Assembly: GCF_014696615.1 (NCBI RefSeq)
Contig: NZ_JACJQJ010000067.1
Location: forward strand, 1 to 46,492
Source of the DNA: Nostoc linckia FACHB-104
GTDB lineage: Bacteria; Cyanobacteriota; Cyanobacteriia; Cyanobacteriales; Nostocaceae
Direction of reading: 5' to 3'
DNA: 46,492 bases
Part shown: positions 37,319-46,200 of the stretch, piece after piece
Numbering within the stretch: position 1 is the first letter of the stretch
Layout of the letters: every line of letters begins with the position of its first letter
The notes under the pieces: generated by a model
What the model was told of the DNA's origin: nothing
Seen by the model: the letters and a program-made list of their open reading frames with translations, nothing else
The model's database searches: none
Position numbers and translations under genes: made by a program

Positions 37319-38623
37319 ATGGATAAATCAATTGTGCAGTTGGTTGACGAATTACCAAGTGATAATATCAGCATCAAGGTTTTAAACGCTCTCAATTATG
37401 TTGCCCCCGGACAGTGGAACAACCTGATAGGTTTTGACAATAGTGTCCGTGCAATTACGGGGGAAACTGACCCCGCAGTTATTCAAAGAATCCGCGATCG
37501 CGCTGTTTCTCTTTATCACGATCCGCAAAACGGCTATCAGATGGCAGTGAAACTATATCAAACCATCGATAAAGCCGACACAGCTATGGCGACAGCAGCT
37601 TTAGCCAATAAAGTAGGGGAAAAAATCGGGTTTCTATCCTTTTTAAGTAACATCACTCCCAAAGCAGACGTAACTCAAACTATAGATTTAGTTTTAAAAA
37701 TTGCGATTGAAATTATCGCCTTCTCTAAAATAAATGGTATTCCTAGCCCTAATCCCCAAGCATTTGCTCAATCTTTAGCTGACAACTATAAAGATGCTTC
37801 GTTAATGCGGATGATAGCTTTAGTCTGCATAGATGGAATGCTACCTTTAGGCCCTGATTTCCTCAACAAAATCCACACCATTATTACTGGCTCAGATGCT
37901 AGTGTAGTAGCGCAAAATCCTGTATTCTTAGCAGTTAATACCGCTTTACCTGGTAATAATCCCTCCGAGAAATTTGGTTTTATTACTCAAGCTTTCAACT
38001 CTGTACAAGGCTGGATGAATGGCTTAGTAGCTAAGACAGGTTTAACACCGCAATCGATTACTAGCCATTTAGGTAACTTTATTCAGATTGCTGATGATAA
38101 CTTAGATTTCGTCGCCGCATTCTTGGATCAAACTACCAATTACTTTGAGCATACAGGGATTCAATCAGTAGCTCGGGCTATAATTGTGCGATCGCACTCT
38201 TTAGTGAAAGCCGAAACCCCCCCACCAGCATTACAGCCTAGCGCAGCACCAGCATCAGCAGCGCAGCCAGGTAAAAGTCAATATGCAATTAGCAAAAATG
38301 TAGAAGTTTGGGACGAAGAGGAAGAAGATTGGTATCAAGCCACAATTGAGAAAGTCGAAAATGACCAATTCTTTGTCAATTACATTGGTTATGGTTCATC
38401 CTACAACGAATGGGTAGGTGAAGATGAAATTCGCATTCGCGAACATGGCTCATCTGATAGCAATGGATTTGCTGTTAATCAAAAAATCAAAGTTTGGGAT
38501 GAGGATAATGAAGATTGGTATTCCGCCAGTATTCAGAAAATTCAAGGACAGCAATATTATGTACATTACCTAGATTACGACTCTTCTTATGATGAGTGGG
38601 TGGATTTGGAAGAGATTAGATAA
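37319..38623 (+). CDS. Protein with two C-terminal Tudor-knot/chromo-barrel-like domains
   Basis: 434 aa from the ATG at 37319, chosen because GGGAG lies nine to ten bases upstream; earlier TTG/ATG codons at 37283 and 37292 are weaker. Residues 1-290 are helical, with no family I recognise. A Pro/Ala linker (about 292-320) leads to two similar barrels, about 328-380 and 389-434, sharing the pattern VWDE--EDWY-A-I-K and then FV-YIGYGSSYNEWV or YV-YLDYDSSYDEWV. This is the Tudor-knot (chromo barrel) pattern known from eukaryotic MOF/Esa1 and MRG proteins; in bacteria it is uncommon and its ligand unknown. The gene ends in a strong terminator. Confidence 0.85.
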   Translation: MDKSIVQLVDELPSDNISIKVLNALNYVAPGQWNNLIGFDNSVRAITGETDPAVIQRIRDRAVSLYHDPQNGYQMAVKLYQTIDKADTAMATAALANKVGEKIGFLSFLSNITPKADVTQTIDLVLKIAIEIIAFSKINGIPSPNPQAFAQSLADNYKDASLMRMIALVCIDGMLPLGPDFLNKIHTIITGSDASVVAQNPVFLAVNTALPGNNPSEKFGFITQAFNSVQGWMNGLVAKTGLTPQSITSHLGNFIQIADDNLDFVAAFLDQTTNYFEHTGIQSVARAIIVRSHSLVKAETPPPALQPSAAPASAAQPGKSQYAISKNVEVWDEEEEDWYQATIEKVENDQFFVNYIGYGSSYNEWVGEDEIRIREHGSSDSNGFAVNQKIKVWDEDNEDWYSASIQKIQGQQYYVHYLDYDSSYDEWVDLEEIR

Positions 38624-38655
38624 TTCGTAATTCCAAGATAAAATTGGCGTTTACC

Positions 38656-38692
38656 AGATCCCCGACTTTTTGAAAAAGTCGGGGATCTTTTT
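38656..38692 (+). terminator. Rho-independent terminator after the Tudor-knot gene
   Basis: Perfect 16-bp arms AGATCCCCGACTTTTT and AAAAAGTCGGGGATCT around a single G (in practice an A/T-rich loop), followed by a T-run to 38692. It lies 33 bp after the stop codon at 38623. The GC-rich core is the same as in the hairpin at 208-236. Confidence 0.85.
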
Positions 38693-38794
38693 GTTTAAGT
38701 TGACATCAATGGGTTGTCAATTGACCATCAAATACAGCATACGCTTGGGTTCATTAGCAATTGATTTGTCAGTTATATAAAGAAGCCAGATCAA

Positions 38795-39026
38795 TTGGGG
38801 GATTCTCCCCCAAATCCCCGATTGGGTGACGGTTGCGTCCCCCAAACCCCCTCCAAAATGATTGTTCTGTTTTTTGTTGAGTAACTAGTTTTTTGGTTTT
38901 GTTATCAATCGCCAGAATCATAAGCTGATACGCACCTAAATCAAATATTCTGGTGTTAGGAATGTCAAGGGTCAATAGTCCAGGGTCAAAGGCTAGCTTG
39001 GACTTTGGACTCTTGACTTTTGACAA
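38795..39026. repeat. Hairpin and GTCAAGGGTCAA repeat spacer
   Basis: The 454-bp spacer holds a perfect short hairpin TTGGGGGATTCTCCCCCAA (38795-38813) followed by G/C-rich runs, and a second copy of the GTCAAGGGTCAA...TTTTGAC imperfect palindrome at about 38962-39026, related to that at 6224-6295. An open frame of 91 codons on the minus strand crosses both repeats and is judged non-coding. Confidence 0.5.
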
Positions 39027-39077
39027 CCTGAGTGCGAAATACACAATTTAAATGCGTAACAGCTTACAGTTAACCAA

Positions 39078-39500
39078 TTAAGGTAAAACAACAGAGCTTT
39101 GCTTACCATTGTTGTTTGCACCATTCAAAGCTGTAACTGTACCCTCTGATGAAGTTTCAGATTTCTTAGAACGGCTTGATGATCTCTTGCGTGGTTTACC
39201 TCCTGCTTGGATATATTGCAAACTATCTTTGCCATAATTGGTTACTACACTCATTAACATTTTTTCTGAATAGCGGTTTAATTCTTCTTCAATTTGAGCA
39301 ATACGATCTGCTGTTTCATCTAAAGTAGTGAGTAAATTATTGTAGTTTGATAGCTCGTTTTGCAAACTTTGAATACGGCTGTCGTATTCTATTAAATTCA
39401 ATCCATTACCAAAGTCTAGTGACTGGTTAATCCAGCGCATTCCAGCAATTCGCCGTAAAGCTTTTTCGAGAGTAGGTGAACTGCGTTTTGGTCTTACCAT
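39078..39500 (-). CDS. Small coiled-coil protein, unknown function
   Basis: 140 aa from the ATG at 39500, with AGGAG nine bases upstream; a GTG nine bases earlier is less likely. A basic N-terminus (VRPKRSSPTLEKALRRIAGM) is followed by a coiled coil (SRIQSLQNELSNYNNLLTTL, DETADRIAQIEEELNRYSEK) and a disordered, basic tail (KPRKRSSSRSKKSE). There are no cysteines or membrane segments. Nucleic-acid or membrane-surface contact is suggested by the basic ends only. I do not recognise the family. A 21-bp tandem array lies 155 bp upstream of its start. Confidence 0.7.
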   Translation of the reverse strand: MVRPKRSSPTLEKALRRIAGMRWINQSLDFGNGLNLIEYDSRIQSLQNELSNYNNLLTTLDETADRIAQIEEELNRYSEKMLMSVVTNYGKDSLQYIQAGGKPRKRSSSRSKKSETSSEGTVTALNGANNNGKQSSVVLP

Positions 39501-39654
39501 GAGATGCACTCCTGAAGAAAATCAGAGAATTACTGCGTATAATCTAGCCAATGCAACAATGAATCTCTATGAGAAAAAATTCGGAAAATTAACCGCAAAT
39601 TGACATTAATTTGATTATTTTTACTTATTTATACGTACATTTTTAAAAGAAGCG

Positions 39655-39864
39655 TCGTCAATATCGTTTTGATAATCGTCAATATCGTTTTGATAATCGT
39701 CAATATCGTTTTGATAATCGTCAATATCGTTTTGATAGTCGTCAATATCGTTTTGATAGTCGTCAATATCGTTTTGATAATCGTCAATATCGTTTTGAAA
39801 GGCTTCAATATCGTTTTGATAGTCGTCAATATCGTTTTGAAAGGCTTCAATATCGTTTTGAGGG
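39655..39864. repeat. 21-bp tandem repeat array, ten copies
   Basis: Ten contiguous 21-bp units with consensus TCGTCAATATCGTTTTGATAA; variants differ only at the unit edges (GATAG, GAAAG, GCTTC). Each unit carries the small dyad TATC-GTTTT-GATA (TATC-GTTTT-GAAA in two units). The period is two helical turns, so the dyads would lie on one face of DNA. Because 21 is a multiple of three, several frames stay open on both strands, but none looks like a gene. Confidence 0.9.
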
Positions 39865-39888
39865 ATTAAATTATGATTTCCCTAACTT

Positions 39889-39982
39889 ATACCAATTCTC
39901 CAAAATTCAGCAACAGATCCAAACTCAAAAACCCTTGCTACACATGGGTTTCTTAATTTTGAATTTTGAATTTTGAATTGGT
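39889..39982. repeat. MITE-like repeat, copy B
   Basis: A 94-bp element beginning ATACCAATTCTCCAAAATTC and ending in the GAATTTTGAATTTTGAATTGGT motif, with CAGCAACAGATCCAAACTCA inside. It matches copy A at 7675-7770 in order and length. The right terminal repeat is one or two bases degraded (GGTCT instead of GGTAT). It sits just after the 21-bp array. Confidence 0.7.
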
Positions 39983-40250
39983 CTTAACCCTATGGCAAAG
40001 GCGATCGCACAAATTATGGTGTGTTGTCGCGCAACGCACCATCAAAAATTAACAGCGATAACTTCTCTGCGAGACGCTACGCATAGCTTGCTTCTCCGTA
40101 GGGGTACGTTAAGCTCCGCTAACGCATTACTAATCAGTACAATAGACTCCTTGCAGAAGTCGGGAAATATAAGGTTTTGTATTTTCCCACTCCCCATTCC
40201 CCATTCCCCTTTGCCCTGATATTATTTGGCTAATAGTTGAGTAATTTCCC
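39983..40250. other. Repeat-rich spacer upstream of the LRR gene
   Basis: Contains short palindromic repeat pieces (GCGCAACGCACCATC, CTGCGAGACGCTACGCATAGC) and CCCCATT filler, then the presumed leader of the LRR gene. The last 32 bp before the ATG (TTTGGCTAATAGTTGAGTAATTTCCC and flanks) closely match the bases before the ROCO start at 43207. No gene is seen. Confidence 0.6.
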
Positions 40251-40252
40251 TT

Positions 40253-42430
40253 ATGACCGAGCAAGAATTACTACAGGTAATTGCACAAGCCGTTAAAGAT
40301 AGTGTAACGGAACTCGACCTCTCTGATAACAATTTGACGGCTTTACCACCTGAAATTGGACAACTGCTCAACTTGCAATCCCTCGACCTCAGCAGTAATC
40401 AACTGAGCAGTCTGCCAAGTGAAATTGGACAACTGGTCAATTTGCAAACCCTCAACCTCAACAGTAATCAACTGAGCAGTTTGCCACCAGAATTGGGACA
40501 ACTAATCAACTTGCAAACGCTCGGCCTCAGCAATAATCAACTGAGCAGTCTGCCAGCGGAATTTGGTCAACTGCTCAACTTGCAGAAGCTCTACCTCAAC
40601 CATAATCAACTGAGCAGTCTGCCAGCGGAATTTGGACAACTGCTCAATTTGCAAACTCTCTACCTCAGCAATAATCAACTGAGCAGTCTGCCAGCGGAAT
40701 TCGGACAACTGCTCAATTTGCAAACCCTCAACCTCAACATTAATGAACTGAGCAGTCTGCCAGCGGAAATTGTCCAACTGCTCAACTTGCAAAACCTTGA
40801 TCTCCAACATAATCAACTGAGCAGTCTGCCAAGTAAAATTGGACAACTGCTCAACTTGGAAGACCTCAACCTCTACAGTAATCAACTCAGCAGTCTGCCA
40901 GTGGAAATTGGACAACTGCTCAACTTGCAAACGCTCCACATCGCCAATAATCAACTGAGCAGTCTGCCAAGTGAAATTGGACAACTGCTCAACTTGGAAT
41001 CCCTCTACCTCTACGAGAATCAACTGAGCAGTCTGCCAAGTGAAATTGGACAACTGCTCAACTTAGAAGTTCTCTGCCTTGACGAGAATCAACTGAGCAG
41101 TCTGCCAAGTGAAATTGGACAACTGCTCAACTTGCGATCGCTCTACCTCATCAGTAATCAACTTAGTAGTTTGCCAGAGGAATTTGGACAACTGCTCAAC
41201 TTGCAAACGCTCCACATCGCCAATAATCAACTGAGCAGTCTGCCAAGTGAAATTGGACAACTGCTCAACTTGGAATCGCTCTTCCTCAACGGTAATCAAC
41301 TTAGTAGTCTGCCAGCGGAAATTGGACAAATGCTCAACTTGGAATGGCTCGGCCTCAGCTACAATCAACTGAGCAGTCTGCCAAGTGAAATTTTCCAACT
41401 GCTCAACTTGGAATCCCTCAACCTCAGCTACAATCAACTGAGCAGTCTGCCAGCGGAAATTGGTCAACTGCTCAACTTGCAAAAGCTCAACCTCGAGAGT
41501 AATCAACTGAGCAGTCTGCCACCGGAAATTGGTCAACTAATCAACTTGCAAACCCTTGACCTCGAGAGTAATCAACTGAGCAGTCTGCCAGCGGAATTTG
41601 GTCAACTGCTCAACTTGCAAACCCTCTTCCTCGAGAGTAATCAACTGAGCAGTCTGCCAGCGGAATTTGGTCAACTGCTCAATTTGGAATCCCTCGACCT
41701 CAACAATAATCAACTGAGCAGTCTGCCAGCGGAAATTGGACAACTAATCAACTTGCAGAAGCTCTACCTCGACAATAACCAACTGAGCAGTCTGCCACCG
41801 GAATTTGGTCAACTGCTCAACTTGCAGAAGTTCTACCTCGACAATAACCAACTGAGCAGTCTGCCACCGGAATTTGGTCAACTGCTCAACTTGCAAACAC
41901 TCCACCTCGACAATAATCAACTGAGCAGTCTGCCAGCGGAAATTGGTCAACTGCTCAACTTGGAATCCCTCGACCTCAGCAATAATCAACTCAGCAGTCT
42001 GCCAGCGGAAATTGTCCAACTGCTCAACTTGCAGGGGCTCTACCTCAGCAATAATCAACTCAGCAGCCTGCTACCAGAAATTTTCCAACTGCTCAACTTG
42101 CGATCGCTCTACCTCAGCAGTAATCAACTGAGTAGTTTGCCACCGGAAATTGTCCAACTGCTCAATTTGGAAGACCTCGACCTCAGTAGTAATCAACTCA
42201 GCAGTTTGCCACCGGAAATTTTCCAACTGCTCAATTTGGAATCCCTCAACCTCAGTAGTAATCAACTGAGTAGTCTGCCTGGGGGAATTAGGAACTTAGC
42301 AAATCTGACAAAGCTAGATCTGCGGAGTAATCCAGTCCCCATTCCACCTGAGATTTTAGGGAGCGACAATTTATCAGAAGATCCAGGTGATGTAAATGAA
42401 ATCCTCAATTTCTATTTTCGGTCAAAGTAA
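40253..42430 (+). CDS. LRR-only protein with 29 repeats (ROCO paralogue lacking ROC-COR)
   Basis: 725 aa. After a 30-residue N-cap (TEQELLQVIAQAVKDSVTEL) there are 29 leucine-rich repeats of exactly 23 residues ([20 protein letters not shown] plus LSS), then a C-cap of 28 residues ending DVNEILNFYFRSK. The N-cap, repeat type and C-cap match the ROCO protein at 43207, but the reading frame stops exactly where ROC would begin. No signal peptide or membrane segment is evident, so it is probably a cytoplasmic binding solenoid. Repeats are nearly identical at the DNA level (69 bp units), so copy number is likely unstable. It could be a truncated paralogue or a free-standing partner or decoy for ROCO. 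Confidence 0.92.
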   Translation: MTEQELLQVIAQAVKDSVTELDLSDNNLTALPPEIGQLLNLQSLDLSSNQLSSLPSEIGQLVNLQTLNLNSNQLSSLPPELGQLINLQTLGLSNNQLSSLPAEFGQLLNLQKLYLNHNQLSSLPAEFGQLLNLQTLYLSNNQLSSLPAEFGQLLNLQTLNLNINELSSLPAEIVQLLNLQNLDLQHNQLSSLPSKIGQLLNLEDLNLYSNQLSSLPVEIGQLLNLQTLHIANNQLSSLPSEIGQLLNLESLYLYENQLSSLPSEIGQLLNLEVLCLDENQLSSLPSEIGQLLNLRSLYLISNQLSSLPEEFGQLLNLQTLHIANNQLSSLPSEIGQLLNLESLFLNGNQLSSLPAEIGQMLNLEWLGLSYNQLSSLPSEIFQLLNLESLNLSYNQLSSLPAEIGQLLNLQKLNLESNQLSSLPPEIGQLINLQTLDLESNQLSSLPAEFGQLLNLQTLFLESNQLSSLPAEFGQLLNLESLDLNNNQLSSLPAEIGQLINLQKLYLDNNQLSSLPPEFGQLLNLQKFYLDNNQLSSLPPEFGQLLNLQTLHLDNNQLSSLPAEIGQLLNLESLDLSNNQLSSLPAEIVQLLNLQGLYLSNNQLSSLLPEIFQLLNLRSLYLSSNQLSSLPPEIVQLLNLEDLDLSSNQLSSLPPEIFQLLNLESLNLSSNQLSSLPGGIRNLANLTKLDLRSNPVPIPPEILGSDNLSEDPGDVNEILNFYFRSK

Positions 42431-42465
42431 GTAATACCAATTTGCCAAAATAATGTCACAAATGG

Positions 42466-42627
42466 GTAGGGGCATGGCACTGCCATGCCCTCTAGAATAT
42501 ATCGATGTGTCGCCAACATTATTTAAATTGAAATATCAACGAAGCGGGGGGATAAAAAATATACAGCAGATTGCAAGCTGGTGAAGTACAGATAACGATT
42601 GGGGCACAGCAGTGCTGATGCCCCTAC
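42466..42627. repeat. Candidate 162-bp element with GTAGGGGCAT terminal repeats
   Basis: Perfect 10-bp terminal inverted repeats GTAGGGGCAT (42466-42475) and ATGCCCCTAC (42618-42627) bound a non-coding 162-bp segment. The left end also forms its own 10-bp hairpin GGGCATGGCA/TGCCATGCCC, and the right end an imperfect one (GGGGCACAGCA...TGCTGATGCCCC). It starts 35 bp after the LRR-only stop codon. It may be a MITE or two adjacent copies of a short palindromic repeat. Confidence 0.5.
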
Positions 42628-42720
42628 AGGTATATTTTATTTACATGAAATACCCTGTCTGTGGGTAATGACAAGGGCGAGAAAGCGATCGCATTACCAA
42701 TGAAGAAATACACTCAGGTG

Positions 42721-42942
42721 TTATGCAGATTGTTGATCGGCGCTGCTTTCAATGTGACGACGCAAAACAGCGTTGATGAGTGTTTTATATTCTGAGCCTT
42801 GAGCTTGAAACCAAGCTATTACATCAGGGTCTAATTGAATCAAATTTTTAGCTTGAGCCGCAGGAACTCGCAATGTTGCTTTTTCAAAAAATTCATCAGT
42901 TAATGGCGGAATATCTGAATAATCAATGTCTTCATCTGACAT
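42721..42942 (-). CDS. BrnA-like antitoxin (DUF4415), apparently orphan
   Basis: 73 aa. The pattern fits BrnA/DUF4415: an acidic N-terminus (DEDIDYSDIPPLTDEFFEKA), then LDPDVIAWFQAQGSEYKTLI and AVLRRHIE, the ribbon-helix-helix-like DNA-binding part. BrnA normally follows the toxin gene brnT by a few bases. Here the 264 bp upstream on this strand contain no BrnT-like frame, so this is a solitary antitoxin or the survivor of a lost pair. Transcription is convergent with the LRR-only gene. Confidence 0.75.
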   Translation of the reverse strand: MSDEDIDYSDIPPLTDEFFEKATLRVPAAQAKNLIQLDPDVIAWFQAQGSEYKTLINAVLRRHIESSADQQSA

Positions 42943-43206
42943 TGCTGCATTAAGGTCTAAGGAATATTAATCGGGCTATTGCTCTATTATCTCCCATTGA
43001 ACGCGATTGCACTTAACTCGACCCACAGCAAAGGTGATGTCTACGATGGTCACTGAGCTTGCCGAAGTGCGGGCTACGCCTACGCACTCTTTCATAATTA
43101 CGAATTACAAATTACGAATTACGAACTACGAATTACAAATTGGTATTAATTGCCGTAATTTAGAATACCTTGCTACTATTTGGCTAATAGTTCAGCAATT
43201 TCGCTC
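42943..43206. other. Spacer with short repeats before ROCO
   Basis: Contains the palindromic-repeat fragment GAGCTTGCCGAAGTGCGGGC, tandem AATTACGAATTAC units (43096-43140), and the leader TTTGGCTAATAGTTCAGCAATTTCGCTC directly before the ROCO ATG, homologous to that before the LRR-only gene. No gene is seen. Confidence 0.6.
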
Positions 43207-46200
43207 ATGACCGAGAAAGAACTGCTACAGGTAATTGAACAAGCAGCAATAGAGGGTGTAACAGAACTTGACCTCTCTGGAAACGAGTTGACGGCTTTAC
43301 CACCTGAGATTGGCAAGCTGACTCAACTAAAAAAGTTAATTCTCGGCAAATATCAATATCACGAAGATGGTTATATCGTTGGTACTATCGGGAATAAACT
43401 GAGTGCTTTACCTGTAGAAATTGGATTGCTCACTCAACTTGAAGAACTTCAGGTTGTTGATAATCGCTTAACCAGTCTGCCTGGGGAAATTGGACAACTG
43501 CTCAATTTGCAAACCCTCGACCTCAGCAGAAATCAACTCAGCAGTCTGCCTGGGGAAATTGTCCAATTGGTCAACTTGCAAACCCTCTCCCTGGGCGGCA
43601 ATCGACTCAGTAGTCTGCCACCGGAAATTGTCCAATTGGTCAACTTGCAAACCCTCTCCCTGAGCAATAATCAACTCAGCAGTCTGCCAAGCGAAATTGG
43701 ACAACTGATCAACTTGCAATCCCTCAACCTGGACAGTAATCAACTCAGCAGTCTGCCAAGCGAAATTGGACAACTGGTCAACTTGCAATTGCTCAACCTT
43801 GGTGGTGATCTACTCAGGAGTCTGCGAGGGGAAAGCGATAATCAACTCAGCAGTCTACCTGGGGAAATAGGACAACTGGTAAATTTGCAATCGCTCGACC
43901 TGGGCAGTAATCAATTCAGCAGTCTGCCTGTGGAAATAAGACAACTGGTCAACTTGCAATCGCTCAACCTTAGCAGAAATCAATTCAAAAGTCTGCCAGT
44001 GGAAATAGGACAACTGGTCAACTTGCAATCGCTCAACCTTAGCAATAATCAACTTAGCAGTTTGCCGCCGGAATTTAGACAACTAGTAAACTTGCAATCG
44101 CTTGACCTTAGTAATAACAGAATGCAGGAGTTACTGCTTGAATTTGCATACTTTAAAGATCTTCAAATACTTAACCTCTATGAGAATAATATTAAAAAAT
44201 TACCACCAGAAATCAGCAACCTCATAAAGTTGAGATCTATCTATCTAGGCAGTAATCAGCTGGAAGAATTTCCAAGAGAACTCGATCAAATGTTGACGCT
44301 GAAAACGCTTGATTTAAGTAACAACAGATTGACTAAGCTATCACCAACAATTGGAAATCTTGTGAACTTGGAAAAGCTATTTCTAGGCAGCAACGTTAAC
44401 TTTGAGCCTGGGTTATCCTGGTTTCGTAGTGAAGGAATGAGAGGAAATCAACTCAGCAGTCTGCCTGGGGAAATAGGACAACTGGTCAACTTGCAATTAC
44501 TCGACCTCAGTAGAAATCAACTCAGCAGTCTGCCTGGGGAAATAGGACAACTGGTCAACTTGCAATCGCTCAACCTCAGCAGTAATCAACTCAGCAGTCT
44601 GCCAGTGGAAATTGGACAACTGGTCAACTTGCAATCCCTTTACTTCAAGAGTAATCAACTCAGCCGTCTGCCTGGGGAAATTATCCAACTAGTCAACTTG
44701 CAATCCCTCGACCTGGGCAGTAATCAACTCAGCAGTCTGCCAGTGGAAATTAGCCAACTGGTCAACTTGCAATCCCTCTACCTCAGCAGTAATCAACTCA
44801 GCAGTCTGCCAGTGGAAATTAGCCAACTGGTCAACTTGCAATCCCTCTACCTCAGCAGTAATCAACTCAGCAGTCTGCCGGGGGAAATTGTCCAACTGGT
44901 CAACTTGCAATTACTCGACCTCAGCAGTAATCAACTCAGCAGTCTGCCTAGAGCAATCAGGCAATTACTAAATCTCAAAGAGCTTGATCTTCGGAGAAAT
45001 CCACTGCCCATTCCACCTGAGATTTTAGGGGCGAAAGAGTCTTGGGAAAATCCAGGTGACGTGAATGAAATTCTCGATTTCTATTTTCGGGTGCAAGATC
45101 CTAAAGAAACTGAACCTCTCTACGAAGCAAAATTTTTAATTGTTGGCGAAGGGGGAGCAGGTAAAACCTCTTTAGCTAATAAAATTCAAAACGAAGATTA
45201 CGAACTCCAGCCGGATGAGAAATCAACTGAAGGTATTGAAGTAATCCGGTGGCACTTCACCCAACCCAATGGCAAAGATTTTCGCGTTAACATCTGGGAT
45301 TTTGGTGGACAAGAAATCTACCACCAAACCCATCAGTTTTTTCTCACCGAACGTTCTCTTTATGCTTTAGTCGCTGATACTCGCAAAGAAAACACAGACT
45401 TTTACTGGTGGCTCAATGTTATCGAACTCTTGAGTGAAAATAGCCCAGTTTTGATGATTAAAAACGAAAAACAAGACCGTCAATGCGAAGTTAATTACTC
45501 TCAGTTACGTGGAGAATTTGAGAATCTAAAAGAAGCCCTAGCAACTAACCTAGCTACCAATCGCGGTTTACCAGATATTAAAAAAGCTATTCAAAACTAC
45601 ATTAGCCGACTTCCCCATGTTGGCACACCTCTGCCAAAACTCTGGGTGAGAGTTCGTTCTGCTTTAGAAAATTACTCCCGTAACTACATTAGCTTTTACG
45701 AATACGAAAACCTTTGCCGAATTAATAATTTAACTGACCGTGAAGATATGCGGCGGCTAAGTCGCTATCTCCACGACCTCGGAGTATGCCTACACTTTCA
45801 AGATGATTCTACACTGAAACACTATGTCATTCTTAAACCAGAATGGGGAACTACTGCCGTCTACAAAGTGTTAGACAATAAAAACGTCAAGCAAAATCTG
45901 GGGCGTTTCACCAAGGATAATCTTCAAGATATTTGGCAAGATAGCGAATATGCTGATATGCGAGATGAACTGCTGCAATTAATGATGCGGTTCAAACTTT
46001 GCTACCCAATTCCTAATAGTGCCAACAATTATATTGCACCGCAACTACTCGATATCAACAAACCTGAATATAGTTGGGACGAAATGGATAACTTGATTTT
46101 GCGCTATGAATACAAGTTCATGCCCAAGGGTATTATTACTCGCTTCATTGTGGAAACACACCCTTGGATTGAGCAACAAAAACTTGTTTGGAGAAGTGGT

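Noticed and set aside
38769-39044. 91-codon minus-strand frame between the Tudor-knot gene and the coiled-coil gene
   Set aside because: Covers a dispersed GTCAAGGGTCAA palindrome and a G-rich hairpin; looks like repeat DNA read as protein.
39655-39864. CRISPR array
   Set aside because: Units are contiguous 21-mers without unique spacers and no cas genes are nearby; the heptamer arrays at 27919 and 31918 fail for the same reason.
39629-39869. Frames with KTILTTI or IVLIIVN heptads across the 21-bp array
   Set aside because: Open on both strands only because the unit is 21 bp; neither has a ribosome site, and the hydrophobic heptads are a by-product of the repeat.
39992-40219. 75-codon plus-strand frame before the LRR-only gene
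   Set aside because: Composed of palindromic repeat fragments (GCGAGACGCTACGCATAGC) and CCCCATT filler.
40502-42265. Long open frames on the minus strand of both LRR arrays (VEGLQVEQLSNFRWQTAQLI-type repeats)
   Set aside because: They mirror the 69-bp sense repeats; a repeat length divisible by three keeps a stop-free antisense frame open by chance. No ribosome sites or family match.
43007-43210. 67-codon plus-strand frame before ROCO
   Set aside because: Includes repeat fragments and tandem AATTACGA units and overlaps the ROCO start; no support as a gene.
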